NCBI RefSeq assembly: GCF_000183405.1
Contig: NC_014758.1
Coordinates: forward strand, 1,405,001-1,469,000
DNA length: 64,000 bases
Source: Calditerrivibrio nitroreducens DSM 19672
GTDB lineage: Bacteria; Chrysiogenota; Deferribacteres; Deferribacterales; Calditerrivibrionaceae
Reading direction: 5' to 3'
The translations under genes and the position numbers were made by a program. Position 1 is the stretch's first letter; every line of letters begins with the position of its first letter. This document shows, one piece after another, positions 15,953-25,722 of this stretch. The notes beneath the pieces were generated by a model, which worked only from the letters and a program-made list of their open reading frames with translations, was not told the DNA's origin and searched no databases.

Positions 15953-16526
15953 TTATTCCAATCTTCTTTCTACTGAAGATATAAACAACTTAGAAGTAAT
16001 ATCTTTTGAAGGTGAGATTTTATATATCGATAGCGATGAGAAACTAAAAGAGATTAAACTACCTGAAGACAAATTAGTGGGGTTTGATACAGAAACCAAA
16101 CCCTCTTTTAAAAAGAAGATCAAAAACCATTTATCCCTCATACAGATCGCAACTGAAAATAAAGCATTTCTTTTCCATTTAAAACAAATTAAAGATAAAA
16201 GTATAATTTTTGAATACCTCAACAATCCTGAGATAACCAAAATCGGTGCAGGAATAGCCGATGACATCAAAAAGATCAATGAGCTCTCCAATATTGAGAT
16301 CTTGAAAAATTCATTCATGGACCTGCAATTCATAGCAAAACAGATGAATCTTCCCAGGACAAATCTGAGATTTTTATCAGCATACTTTTTAAACAAAAGA
16401 ATAATTAAATCATCCCAGACATCAAATTGGGATAAATATCCCCTCACACCAAAACAGATGCTTTATGCTGCCACAGATGCCTGGATCTGTTTGAAAATTT
16501 ATAAAAAAATATTAAAAAACAAATAA
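15921..16526 (+). CDS. RNase D/DEDD-family 3'-5' exonuclease domain protein
   Basis: A 201-residue protein with the DEDD exonuclease fold seen in RNase D and WRN. Exo I is VGFDTETKPSF near residue 53. Exo II is IGAGIADDIKK near 110, and Exo III is YAATDAWICLKIYKKI near the end, of the YxxxD type. There is no HRDC domain, so it is a stand-alone domain as in many bacteria. RNA or DNA as substrate cannot be told. Start ATG 15921 lies inside the 3' end of the NlpC/P60 gene, suggesting coupled translation. Confidence 0.8.
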   Translation: MTLISQLQADNYSNLLSTEDINNLEVISFEGEILYIDSDEKLKEIKLPEDKLVGFDTETKPSFKKKIKNHLSLIQIATENKAFLFHLKQIKDKSIIFEYLNNPEITKIGAGIADDIKKINELSNIEILKNSFMDLQFIAKQMNLPRTNLRFLSAYFLNKRIIKSSQTSNWDKYPLTPKQMLYAATDAWICLKIYKKILKNK

Positions 16527-16530
16527 AATA

Positions 16531-16965
16531 TTACTGATCCATCACCTTTTTATTCTTGGATGAAGAAACGAGCTGTTTATACACCTTTAATACATAACTA
16601 CTAAAATCACTCGCCTTTGAACCTTTATTGTAGCAATCCACAGCTTTCCAGTTAAACCCATATTTTTTTATACACTTTGATAAAATCATAGCCCCAGTCT
16701 TAACGTTTTCACAAGGATCTGCAAGTTTATGCCATTTTTCTTCCCCAAGTTCATAATACCACGCACTATTTATCTGCATCACTCCATAATCAAAGGTACC
16801 ATTTCTGTTCCAGTTTATGGCATCTGGTCTCATATTACTTTCCACCTTTGCAATGGCTATCAAAAGCTCTTTATTGACATTATAGATTTTCTCAGCCTCA
16901 TCAAAACAGTAGGGATAAGCAACGCTACTTATAAAGGATAAAAGTAAACAAAAAAATGTTTTCAT
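16531..16965 (-). CDS. Lytic transglycosylase (SLT, IpgF/VirB1-like)
   Basis: A 144-residue secreted protein with a signal peptide to about residue 18 and a small SLT domain. The catalytic Glu lies in AIAKVESNMRP, followed by FDYGVMQINSAWY. This form is close to IpgF/VirB1 enzymes that open the wall for secretion or pilus systems, but none is encoded nearby. The ATG at 16965 overlaps the mqnB stop by four bases (ATGA). It is the last gene of the metF-mqnB-slt unit. Confidence 0.85.
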   Translation of the reverse strand: MKTFFCLLLSFISSVAYPYCFDEAEKIYNVNKELLIAIAKVESNMRPDAINWNRNGTFDYGVMQINSAWYYELGEEKWHKLADPCENVKTGAMILSKCIKKYGFNWKAVDCYNKGSKASDFSSYVLKVYKQLVSSSKNKKVMDQ

Positions 16966-17597
16966 AGTAATTCCCTGTAAATGAAACTACTTAAATTATC
17001 CATTGCAAGTTTAAAGTTCCATTCCTGATCTTTTCTATTTCCGGTATAGTTGGAAACAGCCCTGATATGGTAAATTTGTTTATTAAGTTTCTTAGCAGCA
17101 AGTCCCACCGAAGCTCCTTCCATAGTTTCAACATCTGCATTTGTCCTGCTGTATAAAAGATCTGAGTAAAAATCGATACCACTACAAAGGGACACTGTGT
17201 TACCATTCACAATCTTAAGGTTATCCCATATATCGAAAAAAACTCTATTTTTTTCGCATATTGAAAAACCGATTTCGTCTGTACCTAAAATTTTTTCACC
17301 TAAAAACACCCCCTCATCAGCAAAGTAATCTTCAAAGATTGTGACAACATCTCCAATATTCAAACAGGAATTTCTATAAGCGCCACATATCCCAATTAAA
17401 AAATAACAACTGGCAACATCGTCCTGAAAAAGCTTGAAACTATTTAAAGCAGATAAACTTTTCCCCACCCCCACTATGAATACTGCGGTATTAGCAGTAG
17501 AAAATGTTAAGATACCATTATGTTCTGTAAAAGGTTTTTTAAAAACGTATGAAGCCTCTTTTAAAGTAGGAAAAAGCAATGCCCTATTGTACTTCAT
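16962..17597 (-). CDS. mqnB: Futalosine hydrolase MqnB
   Basis: A 211-residue nucleoside-phosphorylase-fold protein. It has the catalytic-region motif VETMEGASVGLAAKKL and the ending AVSNYTGNRKDQEWN, typical of futalosine hydrolase, which releases hypoxanthine in the futalosine route to menaquinone. Adjacent mqn genes are not in this window. It overlaps the 3' end of metF by 14 bases. An alternative is a related MTA/SAH nucleosidase, but the RAVSNYTGNR pattern favours MqnB. Confidence 0.82.
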   Translation of the reverse strand: MKYNRALLFPTLKEASYVFKKPFTEHNGILTFSTANTAVFIVGVGKSLSALNSFKLFQDDVASCYFLIGICGAYRNSCLNIGDVVTIFEDYFADEGVFLGEKILGTDEIGFSICEKNRVFFDIWDNLKIVNGNTVSLCSGIDFYSDLLYSRTNADVETMEGASVGLAAKKLNKQIYHIRAVSNYTGNRKDQEWNFKLAMDNLSSFIYRELL

Positions 17598-18444
17598 ATC
17601 TTAGATTGTTTAAAATTTTTTTTGTAGCTTCAGACTTATTAAGTGTATAAAAATGCAATCCTTTGACACCATTCGACAAAAGATCTTCACACTGCTTTAT
17701 GGTATATTCCACTCCGGCATTGAAAACATAATCATCATCCTTATCTGCAATGCGATTGATAAACTCCTCAGGGATATGAACACCACACATCTTTTTAAAT
17801 TTATCCACCTGTGCAAATGAAGTTATAGGCATTATTCCCGCCAGAACAGGTGTATTTATATTGTTTTTAGATAGCAATTCAAGATATCTATAAAACAATC
17901 TATTATCAAAAAATAATTGGGTTATGATAAAGTCTCCACCAGCTTCAATCTTTTTTTTCAAATTAAAGATATCCTCATCGATACTCACGGCCTCCAGGTG
18001 TCCCTCCGGATAACCAGCAACCCCTATACAAAAATTTTTCTTTTTTATAAAGCCAACCAGATCTGAAGCATACTTAAAATCATTGCTAATGTGGTAATTC
18101 AAGCCATCCTTAGGAATATCTCCCCTGAGAGCTAAAATATTTTCTATGCCGTTTTTTTTGAGATTATCCAACAATTGATCTATCTCTTCTTTATCAGAAG
18201 TAATGCACGTAAGATGCATCATCACCGTGAATTTGTAATCATTTTTTATCTTTAACGTCCATTCTAAGGTTTTATCTTTGGTACTCCCCCCGGCACCATA
18301 CGTAATTGAGACAAAATCTGGATTAAAATGGGTTAGTTCATCCAAGGTTTCAAATAATATATGTTCATTCTCCACTTTTTTGGGAGGGAAAAATTCAAAG
18401 GATAAAACTCTTTTCTTAATATTCAACTTATCGCATATTTTCAT
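17584..18444 (-). CDS. metF: 5,10-methylenetetrahydrofolate reductase MetF
   Basis: A 286-residue FAD barrel enzyme that makes 5-methyl-tetrahydrofolate for methionine synthesis. It has LSFEFFPPK near the N-terminus, SITYGAGGSTKDKT, MHLTC, ALRGDIPKDG and DFIITQLFFD. I start at ATG 18444, seven bases after a GGGAG site; the frame extends five codons further to a TTG that lacks a site. First gene of the metF-mqnB-slt unit, divergent from another transglycosylase gene. Confidence 0.92.
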   Translation of the reverse strand: MKICDKLNIKKRVLSFEFFPPKKVENEHILFETLDELTHFNPDFVSITYGAGGSTKDKTLEWTLKIKNDYKFTVMMHLTCITSDKEEIDQLLDNLKKNGIENILALRGDIPKDGLNYHISNDFKYASDLVGFIKKKNFCIGVAGYPEGHLEAVSIDEDIFNLKKKIEAGGDFIITQLFFDNRLFYRYLELLSKNNINTPVLAGIMPITSFAQVDKFKKMCGVHIPEEFINRIADKDDDYVFNAGVEYTIKQCEDLLSNGVKGLHFYTLNKSEATKKILNNLRYEVQ

Positions 18445-18465
18445 CAAATACTCCCACAAATATTA

Positions 18466-18494
18466 TTGACTATAAAAATAATTTATGAAATACT
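18466..18494 (+). promoter_or_regulatory. Promoter of leaderless SLT gene
   Basis: TTGACT (18466-18471), 17 bases, AATACT (18489-18494), six bases, ATG 18501. The -10 is only partly canonical, but the spacing is the same as at other leaderless genes here. Confidence 0.45.
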
Positions 18495-18500
18495 TATTAA

Positions 18501-19121
18501 ATGGTAACCAAAATTTACAAGTTTATCCTTTATACATTTATAGGTCATATTATCTTTATAAATACCAACACTTTTTTCACGACACTAAACCCAAAATCTA
18601 TTATAAATCCTTTTTTTATAAAATCAAGAACAATTAGTGTTTTCCATCTACTTCATTACATCGTTTTTGAAACTGGGGTTTTGATTCCGTTACCATCTTA
18701 TGATGAACTAAATAAGAAGATACACCAGTTATCAAAAAAATACAAAATAGATCCCGAATTGGTAAAGATTGTAATCGAAGTGGAATCAAAATATAAAAAA
18801 TATGCCATTTCAAGAACAGGTGCTGTGGGATTAATGCAGGTAATGCCAACTACTTTTTTTGAAATGGGTTTTAACAAACCGTTTGACATCGACCAAAATC
18901 TTGAAGCCGGAATTAAATATCTTTCCATGCAGGTCAAACGATTCAAGAGGCTTGATCTGGCTTTATCTGCTTATAATGCCGGACCAACTAAGGTGTCAAA
19001 GGTTATGGCTATTCCAAAAATCGGTGAAACGGAATACTATGTAAAAACTATAATAGAAAAATACTCGAAAATCAGGAAAAATGCCTTAGAATATAATCTT
19101 TTGTTACAACAAACGGAGTAG
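18501..19121 (+). CDS. Membrane-anchored SLT lytic transglycosylase
   Basis: A 206-residue protein with an N-terminal hydrophobic anchor and a C-terminal Slt70-type domain. Catalytic Glu is in VIEVESKYKKYAIS, then GAVGLMQVMPTT, and ALSAYNAGPTKV. It cleaves glycan strands in the periplasm. There is no ribosome site, and the ATG is placed for leaderless translation. Its last 50 bases overlap the 3' end of the convergent alcohol dehydrogenase gene. Confidence 0.85.
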   Translation: MVTKIYKFILYTFIGHIIFINTNTFFTTLNPKSIINPFFIKSRTISVFHLLHYIVFETGVLIPLPSYDELNKKIHQLSKKYKIDPELVKIVIEVESKYKKYAISRTGAVGLMQVMPTTFFEMGFNKPFDIDQNLEAGIKYLSMQVKRFKRLDLALSAYNAGPTKVSKVMAIPKIGETEYYVKTIIEKYSKIRKNALEYNLLLQQTE

Positions 19122-20154
19122 ATAAACTGTTCGGCTTATTCAGAGCATAATCCACCATTTTTTCCGTATCAACACCGGAGAGAAGCTTTATAACTCTGTC
19201 ACCTAAAACATCTTTGATTGAATCGACGATAGAAAAATGAAGCTCTTTTTCTATATTTCTTATTACATCTATTTTTTCAACACCTTTACCCTCACACATC
19301 ATTAAATATCGAGGAATAAGCAATGCATTGGCAAGACCATGTTGTATCCCATGTACGTTGGTAAGATAATACCCAAGAGCATGCAGTATCGTGGTCCCTG
19401 TATGCAAAATAACAGCACCAGAAAGGGCAGATGCAAATTGAAGCTTGCTTAAATCCATTCTTTTTGAGTTTGAATAGCTTTTAAGGTTATCCAGAATAAT
19501 CCTCATCGACTCCATAGCAAGAATATCTGAGAATCGATTTGATCTTTTGGAAAGATACCCTTCCATTGCGTGGCTGAAAGCATCGTAAACAGTCCATAAC
19601 AATAATGTCTCATCCAGCGATTTTAAATATTCCGACCACAACATAGCATACTTAGGAAAAAGATCCGGCTTATTGAAATTCACTTTATCCACTTTTTCAA
19701 GATCTGTTATTATACAGTAATGATTCATTTCAGAACCTGTACCACAGGTGGTGGGTACTGCAAGAAGTGGTATAGGTCTTTCATAGTTATTGTCAGCCAT
19801 AAGATCATAAAATGGTCTATTATTCGTGGCAAAGATGGCGCAGGCTTTACCTGCATCCAGTGCACTCCCACCACCAAAAGCAATAATTTTCTCAACCTTT
19901 GAATCCCTTAAGAATCTACCACCTTTGATAACTTCATTGATCCTAGGATTTTCACTGATATCATCATAAAAAAAGAATTCTTTATCTGGGAAGCTTTTTA
20001 AAAGAAATTCCTTAAAGCCAGTTTTTAAAATTGCCACTTTACCGGACACAACCCCTATACGACAGGAATCTGATAAGAAATCGGACAATACTTCGTAAGG
20101 ATCTTTTTCAACAAAAACCTTAACCGGACTATGGAAGAAGAAAGATTCAGACAT
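19072..20154 (-). CDS. Iron-containing alcohol dehydrogenase family protein
   Basis: A 360-residue group III alcohol dehydrogenase. The nucleotide region has FGGGSALDAGKA near residue 95 and TTCGTGSEMNHYCII near 140. The metal ligands are expected in DAFSHAMEGYLS and HALGYYLTNVHGIQHG, which contain the right His residues. Substrate unknown (butanol- or 1,3-propanediol-like). It overlaps the upstream peptidase gene by eight bases and ends tail-to-tail with the SLT gene. Confidence 0.86.
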   Translation of the reverse strand: MSESFFFHSPVKVFVEKDPYEVLSDFLSDSCRIGVVSGKVAILKTGFKEFLLKSFPDKEFFFYDDISENPRINEVIKGGRFLRDSKVEKIIAFGGGSALDAGKACAIFATNNRPFYDLMADNNYERPIPLLAVPTTCGTGSEMNHYCIITDLEKVDKVNFNKPDLFPKYAMLWSEYLKSLDETLLLWTVYDAFSHAMEGYLSKRSNRFSDILAMESMRIILDNLKSYSNSKRMDLSKLQFASALSGAVILHTGTTILHALGYYLTNVHGIQHGLANALLIPRYLMMCEGKGVEKIDVIRNIEKELHFSIVDSIKDVLGDRVIKLLSGVDTEKMVDYALNKPNSLSTPFVVTKDYILRHFS

Positions 20155-21250
20155 CTAAAAAATTACCATCTTTGTATATAAGCGTACCGTTTTTATAAAC
20201 TTCCCCACCATGTTTCATACTCTTTATCAGATCCCAGTGCAAACCCGACTGATTTTTCCCGCCAGCCTCAGGATAAGAAGAACCAATGGCAAGATGTATT
20301 GACCTACCTATTTTTTCATCAAATAGTATATTTTTACTGGGAAATGTTATCGACTCGTTTAAACCAAAAGCTATCTCCCCCACATATCTTGAGCCTTCAT
20401 CGGTATCCAGCATCTTTTGTAAAAACTGATCACCTTTTTCGGCACTGGCTTTTACAACTTTACCATGTTCAAATTTAAGATATACACCAGAAACCTCCAC
20501 CCCCATAAACGAAGTTGGGATATCAAAATATATCTCACCATTTGCACTATCCTCAACTGGACTTGTAAATACCTCTCCATCCGGTAGATTGTGTCTTCCG
20601 CTGCAATTTATCCATTTTCTACCTTCGGTTCTTAATACCAAATCGGTTTTTTCACCAATGATTCTTAGCTCAACTGTATCAGACATAAGTTCAACTATCT
20701 TCTTCTGTATGCTGTCAACCTCTTTCCAGGCTTCCACCGGATCTTCCTCATCCAACTTACAGGCCATCTTTATAAAATTAGCATAATCTTCAAGACTCAT
20801 CTCTGCATCCTGAGCCATCGCATATGTTGGATAAGGGGCAATTACCCATCTAAATTCCCCCCTGGCTTCTCTTTCAAACATTATATCTTTCAATATCTTG
20901 GTGGTTTTTTTGTGGATAGCTACCTTTGTAGGGTCCACATTACTCAGTTGTTTGGTATTTGCTTCAGAATCGATATGGATAACCGCATTCAGCGTCTTCG
21001 ATGTTGTAAGCATTATTTCTGGTAACATTTCCAATATACTTTTATCGGCGTATTTATAAAATGTGTAAAGCTGCTCATTAAAACTCATTCTAAGAAGTGG
21101 GTAAGCCTTCTTCATTAAGATATATTTATACAATACTTTAATAAAGGGTTCAGCGCAGCTTTCACCCCTTATCTCCACAATATCACCCTCTTTTATTTGA
21201 AGGCTATAATCACAAACAATTCTTGCCAGCTTCTCTTCAAAACCAAACAT
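20147..21250 (-). CDS. M29 family aminopeptidase
   Basis: A 367-residue thermophilic-aminopeptidase-family metalloenzyme (AmpS/aminopeptidase T). Metal-site marks are VSGVYLKFEHGKV, GEIAFGLNESI and the C-terminal HLAIGSSYPEAGGKN followed by SGLHWDLI. It is cytosolic with no signal. ATG 21250 follows a TTTGGAG site; a four-codon longer frame would use a TTG inside that site. It follows rpoD by two bases and overlaps the next gene, so all probably share the dnaG-rpoD transcript. Confidence 0.87.
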   Translation of the reverse strand: MFGFEEKLARIVCDYSLQIKEGDIVEIRGESCAEPFIKVLYKYILMKKAYPLLRMSFNEQLYTFYKYADKSILEMLPEIMLTTSKTLNAVIHIDSEANTKQLSNVDPTKVAIHKKTTKILKDIMFEREARGEFRWVIAPYPTYAMAQDAEMSLEDYANFIKMACKLDEEDPVEAWKEVDSIQKKIVELMSDTVELRIIGEKTDLVLRTEGRKWINCSGRHNLPDGEVFTSPVEDSANGEIYFDIPTSFMGVEVSGVYLKFEHGKVVKASAEKGDQFLQKMLDTDEGSRYVGEIAFGLNESITFPSKNILFDEKIGRSIHLAIGSSYPEAGGKNQSGLHWDLIKSMKHGGEVYKNGTLIYKDGNFLDV

Positions 21251-21251
21251 A

Positions 21252-23057
21252 TTATTCTCCAAATGTTTTCAGAATTCTACTTCTGGTGGGGTGTCTTAAT
21301 TTTCTAAGGGCTTTAGCCTCAATCTGTCTTATACGCTCTCTCGTGACGTTAAATTTTTTCCCCACTTCTTCAAGCGTATGATCTGATGAACAATCTATAC
21401 CAAAACGGAGCCTCAACACAGAAGCCTCCCTTGGTGAGAGGGTGTCCAGTATCTGCTTTGTATGTTCACTCAATTTAAGATATACCACCTCATCAAGTGG
21501 ATTCTTTGATTTTTTATCTTCAATAAAATCACCCAAAGAGCTATCCTCATCTTCCCCAATGGGTGTTTCAAGTGATACAGGTTCTTTGGCTATTCTAAGA
21601 ACTTTTTTTACCTTCTCCACAGGTACATCCATCTTTTCAGCTATCTCTTCAGGTGTAGGCTCTCTCCCAAGATCCACCTGCAGCTGTCTCGATATCTTCA
21701 TCATTTTATTTATGGTCTCTATCATGTGAACAGGAATTCTAATGGTTCTCGCCTGGTCTGCAATGGCCCTTGTAATTGCCTGTCTGATCCACCATGTGGC
21801 GTATGTAGAAAATTTATAACCCCTCTGATATTCAAATTTCTCAACAGCCTTCATCAGACCAATATTCCCTTCCTGGATAAGATCCAAAAACTGCAGTCCC
21901 CTATTCGTATATTTCTTTGCAATACTTACCACAAGTCTTAAGTTTGACTGTATGAGCTTTGTTTTGTACCGCTCGGTCTTAGTCATATTGTTTGTTAACA
22001 TTTCATGTAAGAGATCCACCTCACTACGGCTATAACCCAAAAGCTTTATATTTTTTTGGGCTTTTAATTGTATACTTTTAAATTTTGCTATGAGATTTTG
22101 AATATCCCTTTGGGAAAGATGTTTAACTTCACAAGCCTCAAGCTTTTTAGGATCTAAATGGATATAATCTATATCCTCTTCTCTATATTTAAATATATCG
22201 ACAATCTTTTTGAGATCTTTTTCATACTGAGTAAGCTCCTCATATGTAGTAGAAATCTCTTTGGCCAGGTTGCATATGAGGGAATAATTTACCTTTATCT
22301 TTAAAAGCTGCCTTGCAACGTCGTCTAAAATTTCGTTCATCTGTTTTTTTGTTGCTTCTATACGTTCCTGTTTCTTCATCGTACGAATCTTTTTGCATAT
22401 CTTAATAGCCTCAGAAATCTTCAAGCATGTATCATCAAGGATGGATAGATATTCATCTCTAATTTTAAGATCCCTTTCATCTTTTAATCTCTTCAACTCT
22501 TCTTCGTCCACTTCATCAATATCGATCTCATCTTCCACATTTATATCCTCAAAATCCACCAGATCTTTAAGCTTAAAATTACCGTTTTTGATATCTTCAA
22601 CTATAGTCAAAAACTTCTCAGCCGCATAGATAAACGATAATGTATTAATAATAACTTCCCTTTGGCCATTTTCTATCTCTTTGGCAACCTCAGTCTCTTC
22701 CTCTCTGCTCAAAAGAGGGATGTTTCCCATCTCCCTAAGATAAAGTTTGACAGGATCATCAAAAGAAAGCCCCTCTTCGAGATTTTCGTCCATAATAATC
22801 TCTTCTGACTCCACATCATCAAGCTCCATCTCCTCCTCTTCAATGATCGGAGCAGCTATCACAGGAGCAGCAGAATTCCTGTTGTCAATAACATCTATTT
22901 TAAGCTGTTTCAACCTGACTAAAATCTCTTCAAGTATCTCTGGTAAAAGTACATCTTCAGGGATCATCTCATTGATCTCATCGAATGTAAGAAAACCTTT
23001 TTCCTTCCCTAAAGCAATAAGAGGTTTTAAATCAGGCAGCTTAACTTTCTTAGACAT
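21252..23057 (-). CDS. rpoD: RNA polymerase housekeeping sigma factor RpoD
   Basis: A 601-residue sigma70. Region 1.1 is at the N-terminus, region 1.2 has [20 protein letters not shown] near residue 100, and the non-conserved domain is long and acidic (about 125-350). Regions 2.1-2.4 follow: [40 protein letters not shown]. Region 3 begins RTIRIPVHM, and region 4.2 has [20 protein letters not shown]. Start at ATG 23057, eight bases after GGAGG. Its stop-start contact with dnaG matches the classical macromolecular-synthesis operon. Confidence 0.96.
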   Translation of the reverse strand: MSKKVKLPDLKPLIALGKEKGFLTFDEINEMIPEDVLLPEILEEILVRLKQLKIDVIDNRNSAAPVIAAPIIEEEEMELDDVESEEIIMDENLEEGLSFDDPVKLYLREMGNIPLLSREEETEVAKEIENGQREVIINTLSFIYAAEKFLTIVEDIKNGNFKLKDLVDFEDINVEDEIDIDEVDEEELKRLKDERDLKIRDEYLSILDDTCLKISEAIKICKKIRTMKKQERIEATKKQMNEILDDVARQLLKIKVNYSLICNLAKEISTTYEELTQYEKDLKKIVDIFKYREEDIDYIHLDPKKLEACEVKHLSQRDIQNLIAKFKSIQLKAQKNIKLLGYSRSEVDLLHEMLTNNMTKTERYKTKLIQSNLRLVVSIAKKYTNRGLQFLDLIQEGNIGLMKAVEKFEYQRGYKFSTYATWWIRQAITRAIADQARTIRIPVHMIETINKMMKISRQLQVDLGREPTPEEIAEKMDVPVEKVKKVLRIAKEPVSLETPIGEDEDSSLGDFIEDKKSKNPLDEVVYLKLSEHTKQILDTLSPREASVLRLRFGIDCSSDHTLEEVGKKFNVTRERIRQIEAKALRKLRHPTRSRILKTFGE

Positions 23058-23060
23058 CAA

Positions 23061-24743
23061 TCATGCCTCCAATATGTTGTATTTACTTAAATCTTTTGTT
23101 AGTTTATCTATCTTTTTAAGAATGTCCAACGACTTTAACGTATCATCGGCACATTTTGACAATTCATCGCGTAGTTTTCTAAGCTCATTCGACTTATAAT
23201 TGTATACCAGCTTCTCTTTGTTTATTATTGCCACCCTATAAGGCTCTTCAAAAACCTTACAAGATACAAGATAGCTGAGCAACTCACCCACCTCTTCGTC
23301 GTTAAAAAGGGCATCAATATTACCAGAATTATTTAAATTGTCAACAATCTTTTCAAAAATTCGCCGTCTATCCTGCTGAAGAAAATACTCCTTTTCTATC
23401 CCCTCTATAACACCGGATACAACTTCTTCATCATTTATTTGCATAATGGCAGATAGAAAATCATCCTCATAAATATATTTTATGCTTTTTTGATTATTTT
23501 GCAATTTTTTTATCTTCTTATTTTCATTTATTATTTCAAAATCTAGATTAAAAATCTCTTTAATCCTATTAAGATAGATGTTTTTTAGATTTGCCTCCGG
23601 GAAATTATCCAGTTTTTTAATAAGAGATTTGAAATTTGAGGCTCTGACAGACAGTGACCCCCCTTTTTTAGAATAAATTTCCGCCATAAGTATCAACAGA
23701 TCTTTCCTATTTGAGATACAATTATCAAACATCTCTTTATCTTTCAATAGCAAGCTATCGGGATCTTCCCCTTTGGGCAAAAAGGCAACTTCAGGTATAG
23801 TATTTATCGCCGTAAAAGGCTCTATAGTCTTATACGCAGCATTAATCCCCGCCTGATCCCCATCAAAAACAACAATCGGATTTTCAGCATATCTTTTTAT
23901 TAGCATAGCCTGTTCAGTAGTAAACGCTGTCCCCATTGAAGATACAACATTTTTATAACCCTTACTCCACATCCTGATAACATCAAAATACCCTTCCACC
24001 ACAAATAAGCTTTTCTGGGATAGGGCATATTCTTTCGCCTTGTCCAGATTGTATAAAATCGACCCTTTTTTAAATATCGGTGTTTCCGGAGAATTTATGT
24101 ATTTGGGCTCTTCACCTACTAAATCTCTTCCGGAGAAAGCTATCACCTCACCAAACTGATCTTTTATAGGGAATAAAAGTCTTCCAGCCATCTTAAAAAT
24201 ATTTTTTCCTTCTTTATAATAGAAAAGACCCGATTTTTTAATCACATCGATACTATATTTTTTCAAAATAGGATCAAGGTTAACCCCTTTAGGTATTACC
24301 CCAAGCCCAAATTCACCTATCTCCAACTCAGAAAATCCCCTTCTTAATATGTATTCAAGACAAATCTTCCCAGCTTCACCAAAGAGATAATTTTGAGATA
24401 ATCTATGGATCTCAAGATGAAGCTGTTTTAAAAATACCAATGACTTATCAAGCTTTTCTGTTTTTTCAAAATCGATCCCGGCTTTTGCGGCAAGCATTCT
24501 TAGAGCATCAACATAACTTAAGTTATTGTATTTCATAACGAAAGTAATCAAATTTCCTGCCGCACCACAACCAAAACAGTGGAATAATCTCTTTGATGGA
24601 GTCACTATAAAAGATGGTGTTTTTTCATTATGAAAAGGGCATAATCCCTTGTAATAACTACCATATCTTTTTAGATCTACATACTGGGATATATAATCTG
24701 CTATATCTATCCTATCTAAAATTGCATCCCTGACATCATTCAT
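23061..24743 (-). CDS. dnaG: DNA primase DnaG
   Basis: A 560-residue primase that makes RNA primers for replication. The zinc domain shows CPFHNEKTPSF near residue 40 and FHCFGCGAAGN; the RNA polymerase core shows GRLLFPIKD, VVEGYFDVIRM and the Toprim motif VVFDGDQAGINAA. The C-terminal helicase-binding region is present. I start at ATG 24743 (MNDVRDAILDRID), where homology begins; a longer frame would cover the divergent ABC gene. No ribosome site is seen, and the promoter lies just upstream. Followed directly by rpoD. Confidence 0.95.
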   Translation of the reverse strand: MNDVRDAILDRIDIADYISQYVDLKRYGSYYKGLCPFHNEKTPSFIVTPSKRLFHCFGCGAAGNLITFVMKYNNLSYVDALRMLAAKAGIDFEKTEKLDKSLVFLKQLHLEIHRLSQNYLFGEAGKICLEYILRRGFSELEIGEFGLGVIPKGVNLDPILKKYSIDVIKKSGLFYYKEGKNIFKMAGRLLFPIKDQFGEVIAFSGRDLVGEEPKYINSPETPIFKKGSILYNLDKAKEYALSQKSLFVVEGYFDVIRMWSKGYKNVVSSMGTAFTTEQAMLIKRYAENPIVVFDGDQAGINAAYKTIEPFTAINTIPEVAFLPKGEDPDSLLLKDKEMFDNCISNRKDLLILMAEIYSKKGGSLSVRASNFKSLIKKLDNFPEANLKNIYLNRIKEIFNLDFEIINENKKIKKLQNNQKSIKYIYEDDFLSAIMQINDEEVVSGVIEGIEKEYFLQQDRRRIFEKIVDNLNNSGNIDALFNDEEVGELLSYLVSCKVFEEPYRVAIINKEKLVYNYKSNELRKLRDELSKCADDTLKSLDILKKIDKLTKDLSKYNILEA

Positions 24744-24751
24744 ATAGAAAT

Positions 24752-24779
24752 ATAATATAGACAAAAAAAAAATTTTCAA
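24752..24779 (-). promoter_or_regulatory. dnaG promoter, overlapping a divergent promoter
   Basis: On the minus strand TTGAAA (24779-24774), 16 bases, TATTAT (24757-24752), eight bases, ATG 24743. The leader is at most one or two bases. It overlaps the plus-strand promoter of the ABC gene (24758-24786), so the two should compete for polymerase. Confidence 0.55.
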
Positions 24780-24786
24780 ATATATT
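24758..24786 (+). promoter_or_regulatory. Promoter of leaderless ABC ATPase gene
   Basis: TAGACA (24758-24763), 17 bases, TATATT (24781-24786), six bases, ATG 24793. There is no ribosome site. It is interleaved with the dnaG promoter on the other strand. Confidence 0.55.
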
Positions 24787-24792
24787 TTTTTC

Positions 24793-25722
24793 ATGTTGAA
24801 GATAGAAAACCTTACGATAAAAATTGAAAAGGATTTCATACTCAGAGATCTATCGATAGAAGTAAAACCAGGTGAGATTTTAGGTATAGCTGGTGAATCT
24901 GGATCTGGAAAAACAGTATTGGCTAAATATATTCTGGGATTATTGGGATACCCATTTGAGATAATTTCTGAAAAAATGTTATTCGAAAATGTCGATTATA
25001 GTAGTATTAAATATAAGGAAAAATTGCGGGGTAGAACAATATCGATGATATTTCAAAACCCCACCTCTTCCTTAAACCCTGTTTTAACAATTGGTGATCA
25101 ACTGATTGAAACAATTAAACTTTACAACAGAGGTATTGATTATAAAAGTAAAGCGGTGGAACTTTTGAAGGCTGTAGAAATTGATAATCCCGAACAAAGG
25201 CTCAATAGCTACCCCCACAACTTAAGTGGTGGTATGAACCAGAGGGTCATGATTGCCATGGCACTTGCCTCCAATCCAAAATTACTGATAGCAGATGAGC
25301 CCACCACAGCCCTCGACGTAACAATACAAAATGAGATAATAAAACTACTGTTAAAGCTTAACAGAGAGCAGAAACTATCAATTATATTCATATCCCATGA
25401 CTTGAAGTTACTACAATCGATTGCAGATAGAATTGTGATCCTATATGCAGGTGAAATTTTAGAAGAGCTTTCTGGAGATAACCTTTTCAAAAATATAATA
25501 AAACATCCATATACATACCTACTCAAAAAATCTGTCCCTAATATAAAAGAAGATGTAGATTTTCTAAATGCAGTGGAAGGGTATATCCCTAAAAACACAA
25601 ACTTTTTTGATAATTCATGTATCTTTCACACAAGATGCCCCTACGTAAATGAACTATGTCGAATTAAAAAACCTGATTTTATAAATAATGTTAGGTGCCA
25701 TTTCCCATTATGTCAAAACTGA
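24793..25722 (+). CDS. Dipeptide/oligopeptide ABC transporter ATPase (DppD/OppD type)
   Basis: A 309-residue ABC ATPase. Walker A GESGSGKT, Q-loop FQNPTSSLNP, signature LSGGMNQR, Walker B LLIADEPTTALD and H-loop ISHD. The C-terminal oligo-HPY region has the Cys cluster CIFHTRCPYVNELC, which may bind an Fe-S centre as in OppD/DppD. No permease, binding protein or second ATPase is nearby, so it is an orphan or works with partners encoded elsewhere. The 3' end overlaps the bioD start by 13 bases. Confidence 0.87.
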   Translation: MLKIENLTIKIEKDFILRDLSIEVKPGEILGIAGESGSGKTVLAKYILGLLGYPFEIISEKMLFENVDYSSIKYKEKLRGRTISMIFQNPTSSLNPVLTIGDQLIETIKLYNRGIDYKSKAVELLKAVEIDNPEQRLNSYPHNLSGGMNQRVMIAMALASNPKLLIADEPTTALDVTIQNEIIKLLLKLNREQKLSIIFISHDLKLLQSIADRIVILYAGEILEELSGDNLFKNIIKHPYTYLLKKSVPNIKEDVDFLNAVEGYIPKNTNFFDNSCIFHTRCPYVNELCRIKKPDFINNVRCHFPLCQN

